NCBI GenBank assembly: GCA_964016885.1
Contig: OZ024742.1
Coordinates: 4,121,275 to 4,185,274 of the forward strand
Direction: 5' to 3'
Length of the DNA: 64,000 nucleotides
DNA from: Eledone cirrhosa
Lineage: Eukaryota; Mollusca; Cephalopoda; Octopoda; Eledonidae
The translations under genes were made by a program, and so were the position numbers. Positions 12,001 through 26,330 of this stretch are shown here, one piece after another (within the stretch, counting starts at the first letter, position 1; each line of letters begins with the position of its first letter). The notes under the pieces are model-generated. The model was not told where the DNA came from and did not search any database. It saw only the letters and a list, made by a program, of their open reading frames with translations.

Positions 12001-15000
12001 GCAACTGACCGTGGTCATTACAGCACCATGGCTGTCACATTGATAGATGCAACTGACCGTAGTCATTAGAGCACCATGGCTGTCACATTGATAGATGCAA
12101 CTGACCGTGGTCATTACAGCACCATGGCTGTCACATTGATAGATGCAACTGACCGTGGTCAGGAGAGCACCATGGTTGTCACATTGATAGATGCAATTGA
12201 CCGTGGTCATTAGAGCACCATGGATGTCACATTGATAGATGCAACTGACCGTGGTCAGTAGAGCACCATGGTTGTCACATTGATAGATGCAACTGACCGT
12301 GGTCATTATAGCACCATGGCTGTCACATTGATAGATGCAACTGACCGTGGTCAGTAGAGCACCATGGTTGTCACATTGATAGATGCAATTGACCGTAGTC
12401 ATTACAGCACCATGGCTGTCACATTGATAGATGCAACTGACCGTTGTCATTACAGCACCATGGCTGTCACAATGATAGATGCAACTGACTGTGGTCAGTA
12501 GAGCACCATGGCTGTCACATTGATAGATGCAACTGAGTGTGGTTAGTAGAGCACCATGGTTGTCACATTGATAGATGCAACTGACTGTGGTCAGTAGAGC
12601 ACCATGGTTGTCACATTGATAGATGCAATTGACCGTGGTCATTAGAGCACCATGGTTGTCACATTGATAGATGCAACTGACTGTGGTCAGTAGAGCACCA
12701 TGGTTGTCACATTGATAGATGCAACTGACTGTGGTCAGTAGAACACCATGGTTGTCACATTGATAGATGCAATTGACCGTGGTCATTAGAGCACCATGGC
12801 TGTCACATTGATAGAAGCAACTGACTGTGGTCAGTAGAGCACCATGGTTGTCACATTGATAGATCCAACTGACTGTGGTCAGTAGAGCACCATGGCTGTC
12901 ACATTGATAGATGCAACTGACTGTGGTCAGTAGAGCACCATGGTTGTCACATTGATAGATGCAACTGACCGTGGTCATTACAGCACCATGGATGTCACAA
13001 TGATAGATGCAACTGACCGTGGTCATTACAGCACCATGGCTGTCACATTGATAGATGCAACTGACTGTGGTCAGTAGAGCACCATGGTTGTCACATTGAT
13101 AGATGCAACTGACCGTGGTCATTAGAGCACCATGGCTCTCACATTGATAGATGCAACTGACCGTGGTCATTACAGCATCATGGAGGTCACATTGATAGAT
13201 GCAACTGACCGTGGTCAGTAGAGCACCATGGCTGTCACATTGATAGATGCAACTGACCGTGGTCATTACAGCACCATGGCTGTCACATTGATAGATGCAA
13301 CTGACCGTGGTCATTAGAGCACCATGGCTGTCACATTGATAGATGCAACTGACCGTGGTCAGTAGAGCATCACGGCTGTCACATTGATAGATGCACCTGA
13401 CCGTGGTCAGTAGAGCCCCATGGCTGTCACATTGATAGATGCAACTGACTGTGGTCATTAGAACACCATGTCTGTCACATTGATAGATGCAACTGACCGT
13501 GGTCAGTAGAGCATCACGGCTGTCATATTGATAGATGCACCTGACCGTGGTCAGTAGAGCACCATGGCTGTCACATTGATAGATGCAACTGACCGTGGTC
13601 ATTAGAGCATCACGGCTGTCACATTGATATATGCAACTGACCGTGGTCAGTAGAGCACCATGGCTGTCACATTGATAGATGCAATTGACCGTGGTCATTA
13701 GAGCACCATGGCTGTCACATTGATAGATGCAACTGACCGTGGTCAGTAGAGCACCATGGCTGTCACATTGATAGATGCAACTGACCGTGGTCAGTAGAGC
13801 ACCATGGCTGTCACATTGATAGATGCAATTTACCGTGGTCATTAGAGCACCATGGCTGTCACATTGATAGTTGCATCTGACCGTGGTCAGTAGAGCACCA
13901 TGGCTGTCACAATGATAGATGCAGCTGACCGTGGTCATTAGAGCACCATGGCTGTCACATTGATAGATGCAACTGACCGTGGTCAGTAGAGCACCATGGC
14001 TGTCACATTGATAGATGCAATTGACCGTGGTCATTAGAGCACCATGGCTGTCACATTGATAGATGCAACTGACCGTGGTCAGTAGAGCACCATGGCTGTC
14101 ACATTGATAGATGCAACTGACCGTGGTCATTATAGAACCATGGATGTCACATTGATAGATGCAACTCACTGTGGTCAGTAGAGCACCATGGCTGTCACAT
14201 TGATAGATGCAATTGACCGTGGTCAGTAGAGCATCACGGCTGTCACATTGATAGATGCAACTGACTGTGGTCATTAGAACACCATGGCTGTCACATTGAT
14301 AGATGCACCTGACCGTGGTCAGTAGAGCACCATGGCTGTCACATTGATAGATGCAACTGACTGTGGTCATTAGAACACCATGGCTGTCACATTGATAGAT
14401 GCAACTGACCGTGGTCATTAGAGCATCACGGCTGTCACATTGATATATGCAACTGACTGTGGTCATTACAGCACCATGGCTGTCATATTGATAGATGCAA
14501 CTGACCGTGGTCATTAGAGCACCATGGCTGTCACATTGATAGATGCAACTGACCGTGGTCAGTAGAGCATCACGGCTGTCACATTGATATATGCAACTGA
14601 CCGAGGTCATTAGAACACCATGGCTGTCACATTGATAGATGCAACTGACCGTGGTCAGTAGAGCATCACGGCTGTCACATTGATAGATGCACCTTACCGT
14701 GGTCAGTAGAGCACCATGGCTGTCACATTGATAGATGCAACTGACCGTGGTCATTAGAGCATCACGGCTGTCACATTGATATATGCAACTGACCGTGGTC
14801 AGTAGAGCACCATGTCTGTCACATTGATAGATGCAACTGACCGTGGTCATTACAGCACCATGGCTGTCACATTGATAGATGCAACTGACCGTGGTCATTA
14901 CAGCACCATGGCTGTCACATTGATAGATGCACCTGACCGTGGTCATTACAGCACCATGGCTGTCACATTGATAGATGCAACTGACCGTGGTCATTACAGC

Positions 15001-17634
15001 ACCATGGCTGTCACATTGATAGATGCAACTGACCGTGGTCATTACAGCACCATGGCTGTCAGATTGATAGATGCAACTGACCGTGGTCATTAGAGCATCA
15101 CGGCTGTCACATTGATAGATGCAACTGACTGTGGTCATTACAGCGCCATGGCTGTCACATTGATAGATGCAACTGACCGTGGTCATTACAGCACCATGGC
15201 TGTCACATTGATAGATGCAACTGACCGTGGTCATTACAGCACCATGGCTGTCACATTGATAGATGCAACTGACCGTGGTCATTACAGCACCATGGCTGTC
15301 ACATTGATAGATGCAACTGACCGTGGTCATTACAGCACCATGGCTGTCACATTGATAGATGCAACTGACCGTGGTCATTAGAGCATCACGGCTGTCACAT
15401 TGATAGATGCAACTGACCGTGGTCATTACAGCACCATGGCTGTCACATTGATAGATGCAACTGACCGTGGTCATTACAGCACCATGGCTGTCACAATGAT
15501 AGATGCAACTGACCGTGGTCAGTAGAGCACCATGGCTGTCACATTGATAGATGCAACTGACCGTGGTCATTACAGCACCATGGCTGTCACAATGATAGAT
15601 GCAACTGACCGTGGTCAGTAGAGCACCATGGCTGTCACATTGATAGATGCAACTGACCGTGGTCAGTAGAGCACCATGGCTGTCACATTGATAGATGCAA
15701 CTGACCGTGGTCATTAGAGCACCATGGATGTCACATTGATAGATGCAATTGACCGTGGTCATTAGAGCACCATGGCTGTCACATTGATAGATGCAACTGA
15801 CCGTGGTCATTAGAGCCTCACGGCTGTCAAATTGATAGATGCAACTGACCGTGGTCATTACAGCACCATGGCTGTCACATTGATAGATGCAACTGACCGT
15901 GGTCATTACAGCACCATGGCTGTCACATTGATAGATGCAACTGACCGTGGTCATTAGAGCACCATGGAGGTCACATTGATAGATGCAACTGACCGTGGTC
16001 ATTAGAGCACCATGGCTGTCACATTGATAGATGCAACTGACCGTGGTCAGTAGAGCACCATGGCTGTCACATTGATAGATGCAACTGACCGTGGTCATTA
16101 GAGCATCACGGCTGTCACATTGATAGATGCAACTGACCGTGGTCATTACAGCACCATGGCTGTCACATTGATAGATGCAACTGACCGTGGTCATTAGAGC
16201 ACCATGGAGGTCACATTGATAGATGCAACTGACCGTGGTCAGTAGAGCACCATGGCTGTCACATTGATAGATGCAACTGACCGTGGTCATTAGAGCATCA
16301 CGGCTGACACATAGATAGATGCAACTGACCGTGGTCATTACAGCACCATGGCAGTCACATTGATAGATGCAACTGACCGTTGTCATTAGAGCACCATGGC
16401 TGTCACATTGATAGATGCAACTGACCGTGGTCAGTAGAGCACCATGGCTGTCACATTGATAGATGCAATTGACCGTGGTCATTAGAGCACCATGGCTGTC
16501 ACATTGATAGATGCAACTGACCGTGGTCATTAGAGCACCATGGCTGTCACATTGATAGATGCAACTGACCGTGGTCATTAGAGCACCATGGCTGTCACAT
16601 TGATAGATGCAACTGACCGTGGTCATTAGAGCACCATGGCTGTCACATTGATAGATGCAACTGACCGTGGTCAGTAGAGCACCATAGCTGTCACATTGAT
16701 AGATGCAACTGACCGTGGTCATTAGAGCACCATGTCTGTCACATTGATAGATGCAACTGACCGTGGTCAGTAGAGCACCATGGCTGTCACATTGATAGAT
16801 GCAATTGACCGTGGTCAGTAGAGCACCATAGCTGTCACATTGATAGATGCAATTGACCGTGGTCATTAGAGCACCATGGCTGTCACATTGATAGATGCAA
16901 CTGACCGTGGTCAGTAGAGCACCATGGCTGTCACATTGATAGATGCAACTGGCCGTGGTCATTAGAGCACCATGGCTGTCACATTGATAGATGCAACTGA
17001 CCGTGGTCATTAGAGCACCATGGCTGTCACATTGATAGATGCAACTGACCGTGGTCAGTAGAGCACCATGGCTGTCACATTGATAGATGCAATTGACCGT
17101 GGTCATTAGAGCACCATGGCTGTCACACTGATAGATGCAACTGACCGTGGTCAGTAGAGCACCATGGATGTCACATTGATAGATGCAACTGACCGTGGTC
17201 AGTAGAGCACCACGCCTGTCACATTGATAGATGCAACTGACCGTGGTCAGTAGAGCACAATGGATGTCACATTGATAGATGCAACTGACCGTGGTCATTA
17301 GAGCACTATGGCTGTCACATTGATAGATGCAACTGACCGTGGTCAGTAGAGCACCATGGCTGTCACATTGATAGATGCAACTGACCGTGGTCAGTAGAGC
17401 ACCATGGATGTCACATTGATAGATGCAACTGACCGTGGTCATTAGAGCACCATGGCTGTCACATTGATAGATGCAACTGACCGTGGTCAGTAGAGCATCA
17501 CGGCTGTCACATTGATAGATGCACCTGACCGTGGTCAGTAGAGCACCATGGTTGTCACATTGATAGATGCACCTGACCGTGGTCAGTAGAGCACCATGGC
17601 TGTCACATTGATAGATGCAACTGACTGTGGTCAT
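9100..17634. repeat. Higher-order block A of the satellite (partner of block B, ~10.5 kb away)
   Basis: Rare private variants recur in the same order in the second half of the array. Examples are GAGAGATGCAATTAACC at ~9497 (again at 20152 and 23128), ATGTAAGTCAC at ~10108 (ATGTAGGTCAC at 20712), GGCTCTC at 13134 (23549), CAACTCACTG at 14163 (24673), CACCTTACCG at 14690 (25201), and the CAGCGCC variant at 15141 (25748). Offsets are 10,415-10,655 nt and mostly differ from one another by multiples of 48. This implies a ~10.5-kb block duplication followed by gains and losses of whole monomers. The block edges are approximate. Confidence 0.75.
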
Positions 17635-19999
17635 TAGAACACCATGTCTGTCACATTGATAGATGCAACTGACCGTGGTCAGTAGAGCATCACGGCTGTC
17701 ATATTGATAGATGCACCTGACGTGGTCAGTAGAGCACCATGGCTGTCACATTGATAGATGCAACTGACCGTGGTCATTAGAGCATCACGGCTGTCACATT
17801 GATATATGCAACTGACCGTGGTCAGTAGAGCACCATGTCTGTCACATTGATAGATGCAACTGACCGTAGTCAGTAGAGCATCACGGCTGTCACATTGATA
17901 TATGCAACTGACCGTGGTCATTACAGCACCATGGCTGTCACATTGATAGATGCAACTGACCGTGGTCGTTAGAGCATCACGGCTGTCACATTGATATATG
18001 CAACTGACCGTGGTCAGTAGAGCACCATGTCTGTCACATTGATAGATGCAACTGACGGTGGTCAGTAGAGCACCATGGCTGTCACAATGATAGATGCAAC
18101 TGACTGTGGTCAGTAGAGCACCATGGCTGTCACATTGATAGATGCACCTTACCGTGGTCATTAGAGCATCACGGCTGTCACATTGATAGATGCAACTGAC
18201 TGTGGTCATTAGAACACCATGGCTGTCACATTGATAGATGCAACTGACCGTGGTCATTAGAGCACCATGGCTGTCACATTGATAGATGCAACTGACCGTG
18301 GTCAGTAGAGCATCACGGCTGTCATATTGATAGATGCAACTGACCGTGGTCAGTAGAGCACCATAGCTGTCACATTGATAGATGCAACTGACCGTGGTCA
18401 GTAGAGCATCACGGCTGTCATATTGATAGATGCACCTGACCGTGGTCAGTAGAGCACCATGGCTGTCACATTGATTGATGCAACTGACCGTGGTCATTAG
18501 AGCACCATGGCTGTCACATTGATAGATGCACCTGACCGTGGTCATTAGAGCACCATGGCTGTCACTTTGATAGATGCAACTGACCGTGGTCATTAGAGCA
18601 CCATGGCTGTCACATTGATAGATGCAACTGACTGTGGTCATTAGAGCATCACGGCTGTCACATTGATAGATGCAACTGACCGTGGTCAGTAGAGCATCAC
18701 GGCTGTCACATTGATAGATGCAACTGACCGTGGTCATTAGAGCATCACGGCTGTCACATTGATAGATGCAACTGACCGTGGTCATTAGAGCACCATGGCT
18801 GTCACATTGATAGATGCAACTGACCGTGGTCAGTAGAGCACCACGGCTGTCACATTGATAGATGCAACTGACCGTGGTCATTAGAGCATCACGGCTGTCA
18901 CATTGATAGATGCAACTGACCGTGGTCATTAGAGCATCACGGCTGTCACATTGATAGATGCAACTGACCGTGGTCATTAGAGCACCACGGCTGTCACATT
19001 GATAGATGCAACTGACCGTTGTTATTACAGCACCATGGCTGTCACAATGATAGATGCAACTGACCGTGGTCATTACAGCACCATGGCTGTCACATTGATA
19101 GATGCAACTGACCGTGGTCAGTAGAGCACCACGGCTGTCCCATTGATAGATGCAACTGACCGTGGTCATTAGAGCATCACGGCTGTCACATTGATAGATG
19201 CAACTGACCGTGGTCATTAGCGCATCACGGCTGTCACATTGATAGATGCAACTGACCGTGGTCAGTAGAGCACCATGGCTGTCACAATGATAGATGCAAC
19301 TGACCGTTGTTATTACAGCACCATGACTGTCACAATGATAGATGCAACTGACCGTGGTCATTACAGCACCATGGCTGTCACATTGATAGATGCAACTGAC
19401 CGTGGTCATTAGCGCATCACGGCTGTCACATTGATAGATGCAACTGACCGTGGTCAGTAGAGCACCATGGATGTCACAATGATAGATGCAACTGACCGTG
19501 GTCAGTAGAGCACCATGGCTGTCACATTGATAGATGCAACTGACCGTGGTCATTAGAGCATCACGGCTGTCACATTGATAGATGCAACTGACCGTGGTCA
19601 GTAGAGCACCATGGCTGTCACATTGATAGATGCAACTGACCGTGGTCATTACAGCACCATGTCTGTCACAATGATAGATGCAACTGACCGTAGTCATTAC
19701 AGCACCATGGCTGTCACATTGATAGTTGCAACTGACCGTGGTCAGTAGAGCACTATGGCTGTCACAATGATAGATGAAACTGACCGTGGTCAGTAGAGCA
19801 CCATGGCTGTCACAATGATAGATGCACCTGACCGTGGTCAGTAGAGCACCATGGCTGTCACATTGATAGATGCAACTGACCGTGGTCAGTAGAGCACCAT
19901 GTCTGTCACATTGATAGATGCAACTGACCGTGGTCATTACAGCACCATGGCTGTCACATTGATAGATGCAACTGACCGTGGTCAGTAGAGCACCATGGC

Positions 20000-22900
20000 T
20001 GTCACATTGATAGATGCAACTGACCGTGGTCAGTAGAGCACCATGGTTGTCACATTGATAGATGCAATTGACCGTAGTCATTACAGCACCATGGCTGTCA
20101 CATTGATAGATGCAACTGACCGTTGTCATTACAGCACCATGGTTGTCACATTGAGAGATGCAATTAACCGTGGTCATTAGAGCACCATGGATGTCACAAT
20201 GATAGATGCAACTGACTGTGGTCAGTAGAGCACCATGGTTGTCACATTGATAGATGCAACTGACTGTGGTCAGTAGAGCACCATGGTTGTCACATTGATA
20301 GATGCAATTGACCGTGGTCATTAGAGCACCATGTTTGTCACATTGATAGATGCAACTGACTGTGGTCAGTAGAGCACCATGGTTGTCACATTGATAGATG
20401 CAACTGACTGTGGTCAGTAGAGCACCATGGTTGTCACATTGATAGATGCAATTGACCGTGGTCATTAGAGCACCATAGTTGTCACATTGATAGATGCAAC
20501 TGACCGTGGTCATTACAGCACCATGGATGTCACAATGATAGATGCAACTGACCGTGGTCATTACAGCACCATGGCTGTCACATTGATAGATGCAACTGAC
20601 TGTGGTCAGTAGAGCACCATGGTTGTCACATTGATAGATGCAATTGACCGTGGTCATTAGAGCACCATGGCTGTCACATTGATAGATGCAACTGACCGTG
20701 GTCATTAGAGCATCATGTAGGTCACATTGATAGATGCAACTGACCGTGGTCAGTAGAGCACCATGGCTGTCACATTGATAGATGCAACTGACCGTGGTCA
20801 GTAGAGCACCATGGTTGTCACATTGACAGATGCAACTGACTGTGGTCAGTAGAGCACCATGGTTGTCACATTGATAGATGCAATTGACCGTGGTCATTAG
20901 AGCACCATGGATGTCACATTGATAGATGCAACTGACCGTGGTCATTACAGCACCATGGCTGTCACATTGATAGATGCAACTGACCGTGGTCATTAGAGCA
21001 CCATGGCTGTCACATTGATAGATGCAACTGACCGTGGTCAGTAGAGCACCATGGCTGTCACATTGATAGATGCAACTGACCGTGGTCAGTAGAGCACCAT
21101 GGCTGTCACATTGATAGATGCAACTGACCGTGGTCAGTAGAGCACCATGGCTGTCACATTGATAGATGCAACTGACCGTGGTCATTAGAACACCATGGCT
21201 GTCACATTGATAGATGCACCTGACCGTGGTCATTAGAGCACCATGACTGTCACATTGATAGATGCAACTGACCGTGGTCAGTAGAGCACCATGGCTGTCA
21301 CATTGATAGATGCAACTGACCGTGGTCATTAGAGCACCATGGCTGTCACATTGATAGATGCAACTGACCGTGGTCAGTAGAGCACCATGGCTGTCACATT
21401 GATAGATGCAACTGACCGTGGTCAGTAGAGCACCATGGCAGTCACATTGATAGATGCAACTGACAGTGGTCATTACAGCACCATGGCTGTCACATTGATA
21501 GATGCAACTGACCGTGGTCAGTAGAGCACCATGACTGTCACATTGATAGATGCAACTTACCGTGGTCAGTAGAACACCATGGCTGTCACATTGATAGATG
21601 CAATTGACCGTGGTCATTACAGCACCATGGCTGTCACATTGATAGATGCACCTGACCGTGGTCATTACAGCACCATGTCTGTCACATTGATAGATGCAAC
21701 TGACCGTGGTCATTACAGCACCATGGCTGTCACATTGATAGATGCAACTGACCGTAGTCATTAGAGCACCATGGCTGTCACATTGATAGATGCAATTGAC
21801 CGTGGTCAGTAGAGCACCATGCCTGTCACATTGATAGATGCAACTGACCGTGGTCATTACAGCACCATGGCTGTCACAATGATAGATGCAACTGACCGTA
21901 GTCATTACAGCACCATGGCTGTCACATTGATAGATGCAACTGACCGTGGTCAGTAGAGCACTATGGCTGTCGCAATGATAGATGCAACTGACCGTGGTCA
22001 GTAGAGCACCATGGCTGTCACAATGATAGATGCACCTGACCGTGGTCAGTAGAGCACCATGGCTGTCACATTGATAGATGCAACTGACCATGGTCAGTAG
22101 AGCAACATGGCTGTCACATTGATAGATGCAACTGACCGTGGTCAGTAGAGCACCATGGCTGTCACAATGATAGATGCAACTGACCATGGTCAGTAGAGCA
22201 CCATGGCTGTCACATTGATAGATGCAACTGACCCTGGTCATTACAGCACCATGGCTGTCACATTGATAGATGCAACTGACCGTAGTCATTAGAGCACCAT
22301 GGCTGTTACATTGATAGATGCAACTGACCGTGGTCATTACAGCACCATGGCTGTCACATTGATAGATGCAACTGACCGTGGTCAGTAGAGCACCATGGTT
22401 GTCACATTGATAGATGCAATTGACCGTGGTCATTAGAGCACCATGGATGTCACAATGATAGATGCAACTGACCGTGGTCAGTAGAGCACCATGGTTGTCA
22501 CATTGATAGATGCAACTGACCGTGGTCATTACAGCACCATGGCTGTCACATTGATAAATGCAACTGACCGTGGTCAGTAGAGCACCATGGCTGTCACATT
22601 GATAGATGCAACTGACCGTGGTCAGTAGAGCACCATGGCTGTCACAATGATAGATGCAACTGACCGTGGTCAGTAGAGCACCATGGCTGTCACATTGATA
22701 GATGCAACTGACCGTGGTCATTACAGCACCATGGCTGTCACATTGATAGATGCAACTGACCGTGGTCATTACAGCACCATGGCTGTCACATTGATAGATG
22801 CAACTGACCGTGGTCAGTAGAGCACCATGGTTGTCACATTGATAGATGCAATTGACCGTGGTCAGTAGAGCACCATGGCTGTCACAATGATAGATGCAAC

Positions 22901-25900
22901 TGACCGTGGTCAGTAGAGCACCATGGCTGTCACATTGATAGATGCAACTGACCGTAGTCATTACAGCACCATGGCTGTCACATTGATAGATGCAACTGAC
23001 CGTTGTCATTACAGCACCATGGCTGTCACAATGATAGATGCAACTGACTGTGGTCAGTAGAGCACCATGGCTGTCACATTGATAGATGCAACTGACTGTG
23101 GTCAGTAGAGCACCATGGTTGTCACATTGAGAGATGCAATTAACCGTGGTCATTAGAGCACCATGGATGTCACAATGATAGATGCAACTGACTGTGGTTA
23201 GTAGAGCACCATGGTTGTCACATTGATAGATGCAACTGACTGTGGTCAGTAGAGCACCATGGTTGTCACATTGATAGATGCAATTGACCGTGGTCATTAG
23301 AGCACCATGGTTGTCACATTGATAGATGCAATTGACCGTGGTCATTAGAGCACCATGGTTGTCACATTGATAGATGCAACTGACCGTGGTGATTAGAGCA
23401 CCATGGATGTCACAATGATAGATGCAACTGACCGTGGTCATTACAGCACCATGGCTGTCACATTGATAGATGCAACTGACTGTGGTCAGTAGAGCACCAT
23501 GGTTGTCACATTGATAGATGCAACTGACCGTGGTCATTACAGCACCATGGCTCTCACATTGATAGATGCAACTGACCGTGGTCATTAGAGCATCATGGAG
23601 GTCACATTGATAGATGCAACTGACCGTGGTCAGTAGAGCACCATGGCTGTCACATTGATAGATGCAACTGACCGTGGTCATTACAGCACCATGGCTGTCA
23701 CATTGATAGATGCAACTGACTGTGGTCATTAGAACACCATGTCTGTCACATTGATAGATGCAACTGACCGTGGTCAGTAGAGCATCACGGCTGTCATATT
23801 GATAGATGCACCTGACCCTGGTCAGTAGAGCACCATGGCTGTCACATTGATAGATGCAACTGACCGTGGTCATTAGAGCATCACGGCTGTCACATTGATA
23901 TATGCAACTGACCGTGGTCAGTAGAGCACCATGTCTGTCACATTGATAGATGCAACTGACCGTGGTCATTACAGCACCATGGCTGTCACATTGATAGATG
24001 CAACTGACCGTGGTCATTACAGCACCATGAATGTCACATTGATAGATGCAACTGACCGTGGTCATTAGAGCACCATGGCTGTCACATTGATAGATGCAAT
24101 TGACCGTGGTCATTAGAGCACCATGGCTGTCACATTGATAGATGCAACTGACCGTGGTCAGTAGAGCACCATGGCTGTCACATTGATAGATGCAATTGAC
24201 CGTGGTCATTAGAGCACCATGGCTGTCACATTGATAGATGCAACTGACCGTGGTCAGTAGAGCACCATGGCTGTCACATTGATAGATGCAACTGACCGTG
24301 GTCAGTAGAGCACCATGGCTGTCACATTGATAGATGCAATTGACCGTGGTCATTAGAGCACCATGGCTGTCACATTGATAGATGCAACTGACTGTGGTCA
24401 GTAGAGCACCATGGCTGTCACATTGATAGATGCAACTGACCGTGGTCATTAGAGCACCATGGCTGTCACATTGATAGATGCAACTGACCGTGGTCAGTAG
24501 AGCACCATGGCTGTCACATTGATAGATGCAATTGACCGTGGTCATTAGAGCACCATGGCTGTCACATTGATAGATGCAACTGACCGTGGTCAGTAGAGCA
24601 CCATGGCTGTCACATTGATAGATGCAACTGACCGTGGTCATTAGAGCACCATGGATGTCACATTGATAGATGCAACTCACTGTGGTCAGTAGAGCACCAT
24701 GGCTGTCACATTGATAGATGCAATTGACCGTGGTCAGTAGAGCATCACGGCTGTCACATTGATAGATGCAACTGACTGTGGTCATTAGAACACCATGGCT
24801 GTCACATTGATAGATGCACCTGACCGTGGTCAGTAGAGCACCATGGCTGTCACATTGATAGATGCAACTGACTGTGGTCATTAGAACACCATGGCTGTCA
24901 CATTGATAGATGCAACTGACCGTGGTCATTAGAGCATCACGGCTGTCACATTGATATATGCAACTGACCGTGGTCATTACAACACCATGGCTGTCACATT
25001 GATAGATGCAACTGACCGTGGTCATTAGAGCACCATGGCTGTCACATTGATAGATGCAACTGACCGTGGTCAGTAGAGCATCACGGCTGTCACATTGATA
25101 TATGCAACTGACCGAGGTCATTAGAACACCATGGCTGTCACATTGATAGATGCAACTGACCGTGGTCAGTAGAGCATCACGGCTGTCACATTGATAGATG
25201 CACCTTACCGTGGTCAGTAGAGCACCATGGCTGTCACATTGATAGATGCAACTGACCGTGGTCATTAGAGCATCACGGCTGTCACATTGATATATGCAAC
25301 TGACCGTGGTCAGTAGAGCACCATGTCTGTCACATTGATAGATGCAACTGACCGTGGTCATTACAGCACCATGGCTGTCACATTGATAGATGCAACTGAC
25401 CGTGGTCATTACAGCACCATGGCTGTCACATTGATAGATGCAACTGACCGTGGTCATTACAGCACCATGGCTGTCACATTGATAGATGCAACTGACCGTG
25501 GTCATTACAGCACCATGGCTGTCACAATGATAGATGCAACTGACCGTGGTCATTACAGCACCATGGCTGTCACATTGATAGATGCAACTGACCGTGGTCA
25601 TTACAGCACCGTGGCTGTCACATTGATAGATGCAACTGACCGTGGTCATTACAGCACCATGGCTGTCACATTGATAGATGCAACTGACCGTGGTCATTAG
25701 AGCATCACGGCTGTCACATTGATAGATGCAACTGACCGTGGTCATTACAGCGCCATGGCTGTCACATTGATAGATGCAACTGACCGTGGTCATTACAGCA
25801 CCATGGCTGTCACATTGATAGATGCAACTGACCGTGGTCATTACAGCACCATGGCTGTCACATTGATAGATGCAACTGACCGTGGTCATTACAGCACCAT

Positions 25901-26330
25901 GGCTGTCACATTGATAGATGCAACTGACCGTGGTCATTACAGCACCATGGCTGTCACATTGATAGATGCAACTGACCGTGGTCATTAGAGCATCACGGCT
26001 GTCACATTGATAGATGCAACTGACCGTGGTCATTACAGCACCATGGCTGTCACATTGATAGATGCAACTGACCGTGGTCATTACAGCACCATGGCTGTCA
26101 CAATGATAGATGCAACTGACCGTGGTCAGTAGAGCACCATGGCTGTCACATTGATAGATGCAACTGACCGTGGTCATTACAGCACCATGGCTGTCACAAT
26201 GATAGATGCAACTGACCGTGGTCAGTAGAGCACCATGGCTGTCACATTGATAGATGCAACTGACCGTGGTCAGTAGAGCACCATGGCTGTCACATTGATA
26301 GATGCAACTGACCGTGGTCATTAGAGCACC
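20000..26330. repeat. Higher-order block B of the satellite (partner of block A)
   Basis: It carries the same ordered private variants as block A. Relative to A it has two extra monomers between 25211 and 25748 (offset grows from 10,511 to 10,607) and two fewer before 23549 (offset 10,415). The GAGAGATGC variant appears twice here (20152 and 23128), so a further ~3-kb internal duplication is likely. Confidence 0.7.

Noticed and set aside
14812..15381. Plus-strand MAVTLIDATDRGHYST repeat proteins (also 25323-25988)
   Set aside because: They are runs of monomers carrying TAC instead of TAG. The ACCATGG context is inherited from LINE codons, not a selected start.
8779..17634. A 2951-residue minus-strand repeat protein (units TTVSCIYQCDSHGALL)
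   Set aside because: The monomer is 48 bp, divisible by 3, and this frame simply lacks stops. The flanking homology shows that the ancestral coding strand is plus. There is no start context, no non-repeat domain and no 3' signal.
17679..26321. A 2880-residue minus-strand repeat protein, and the similar frames at 7381-8268, 26340-27473 and 27492-30881
   Set aside because: Same satellite, same explanation. They are separated only by a 1-nt deletion or chance stops.
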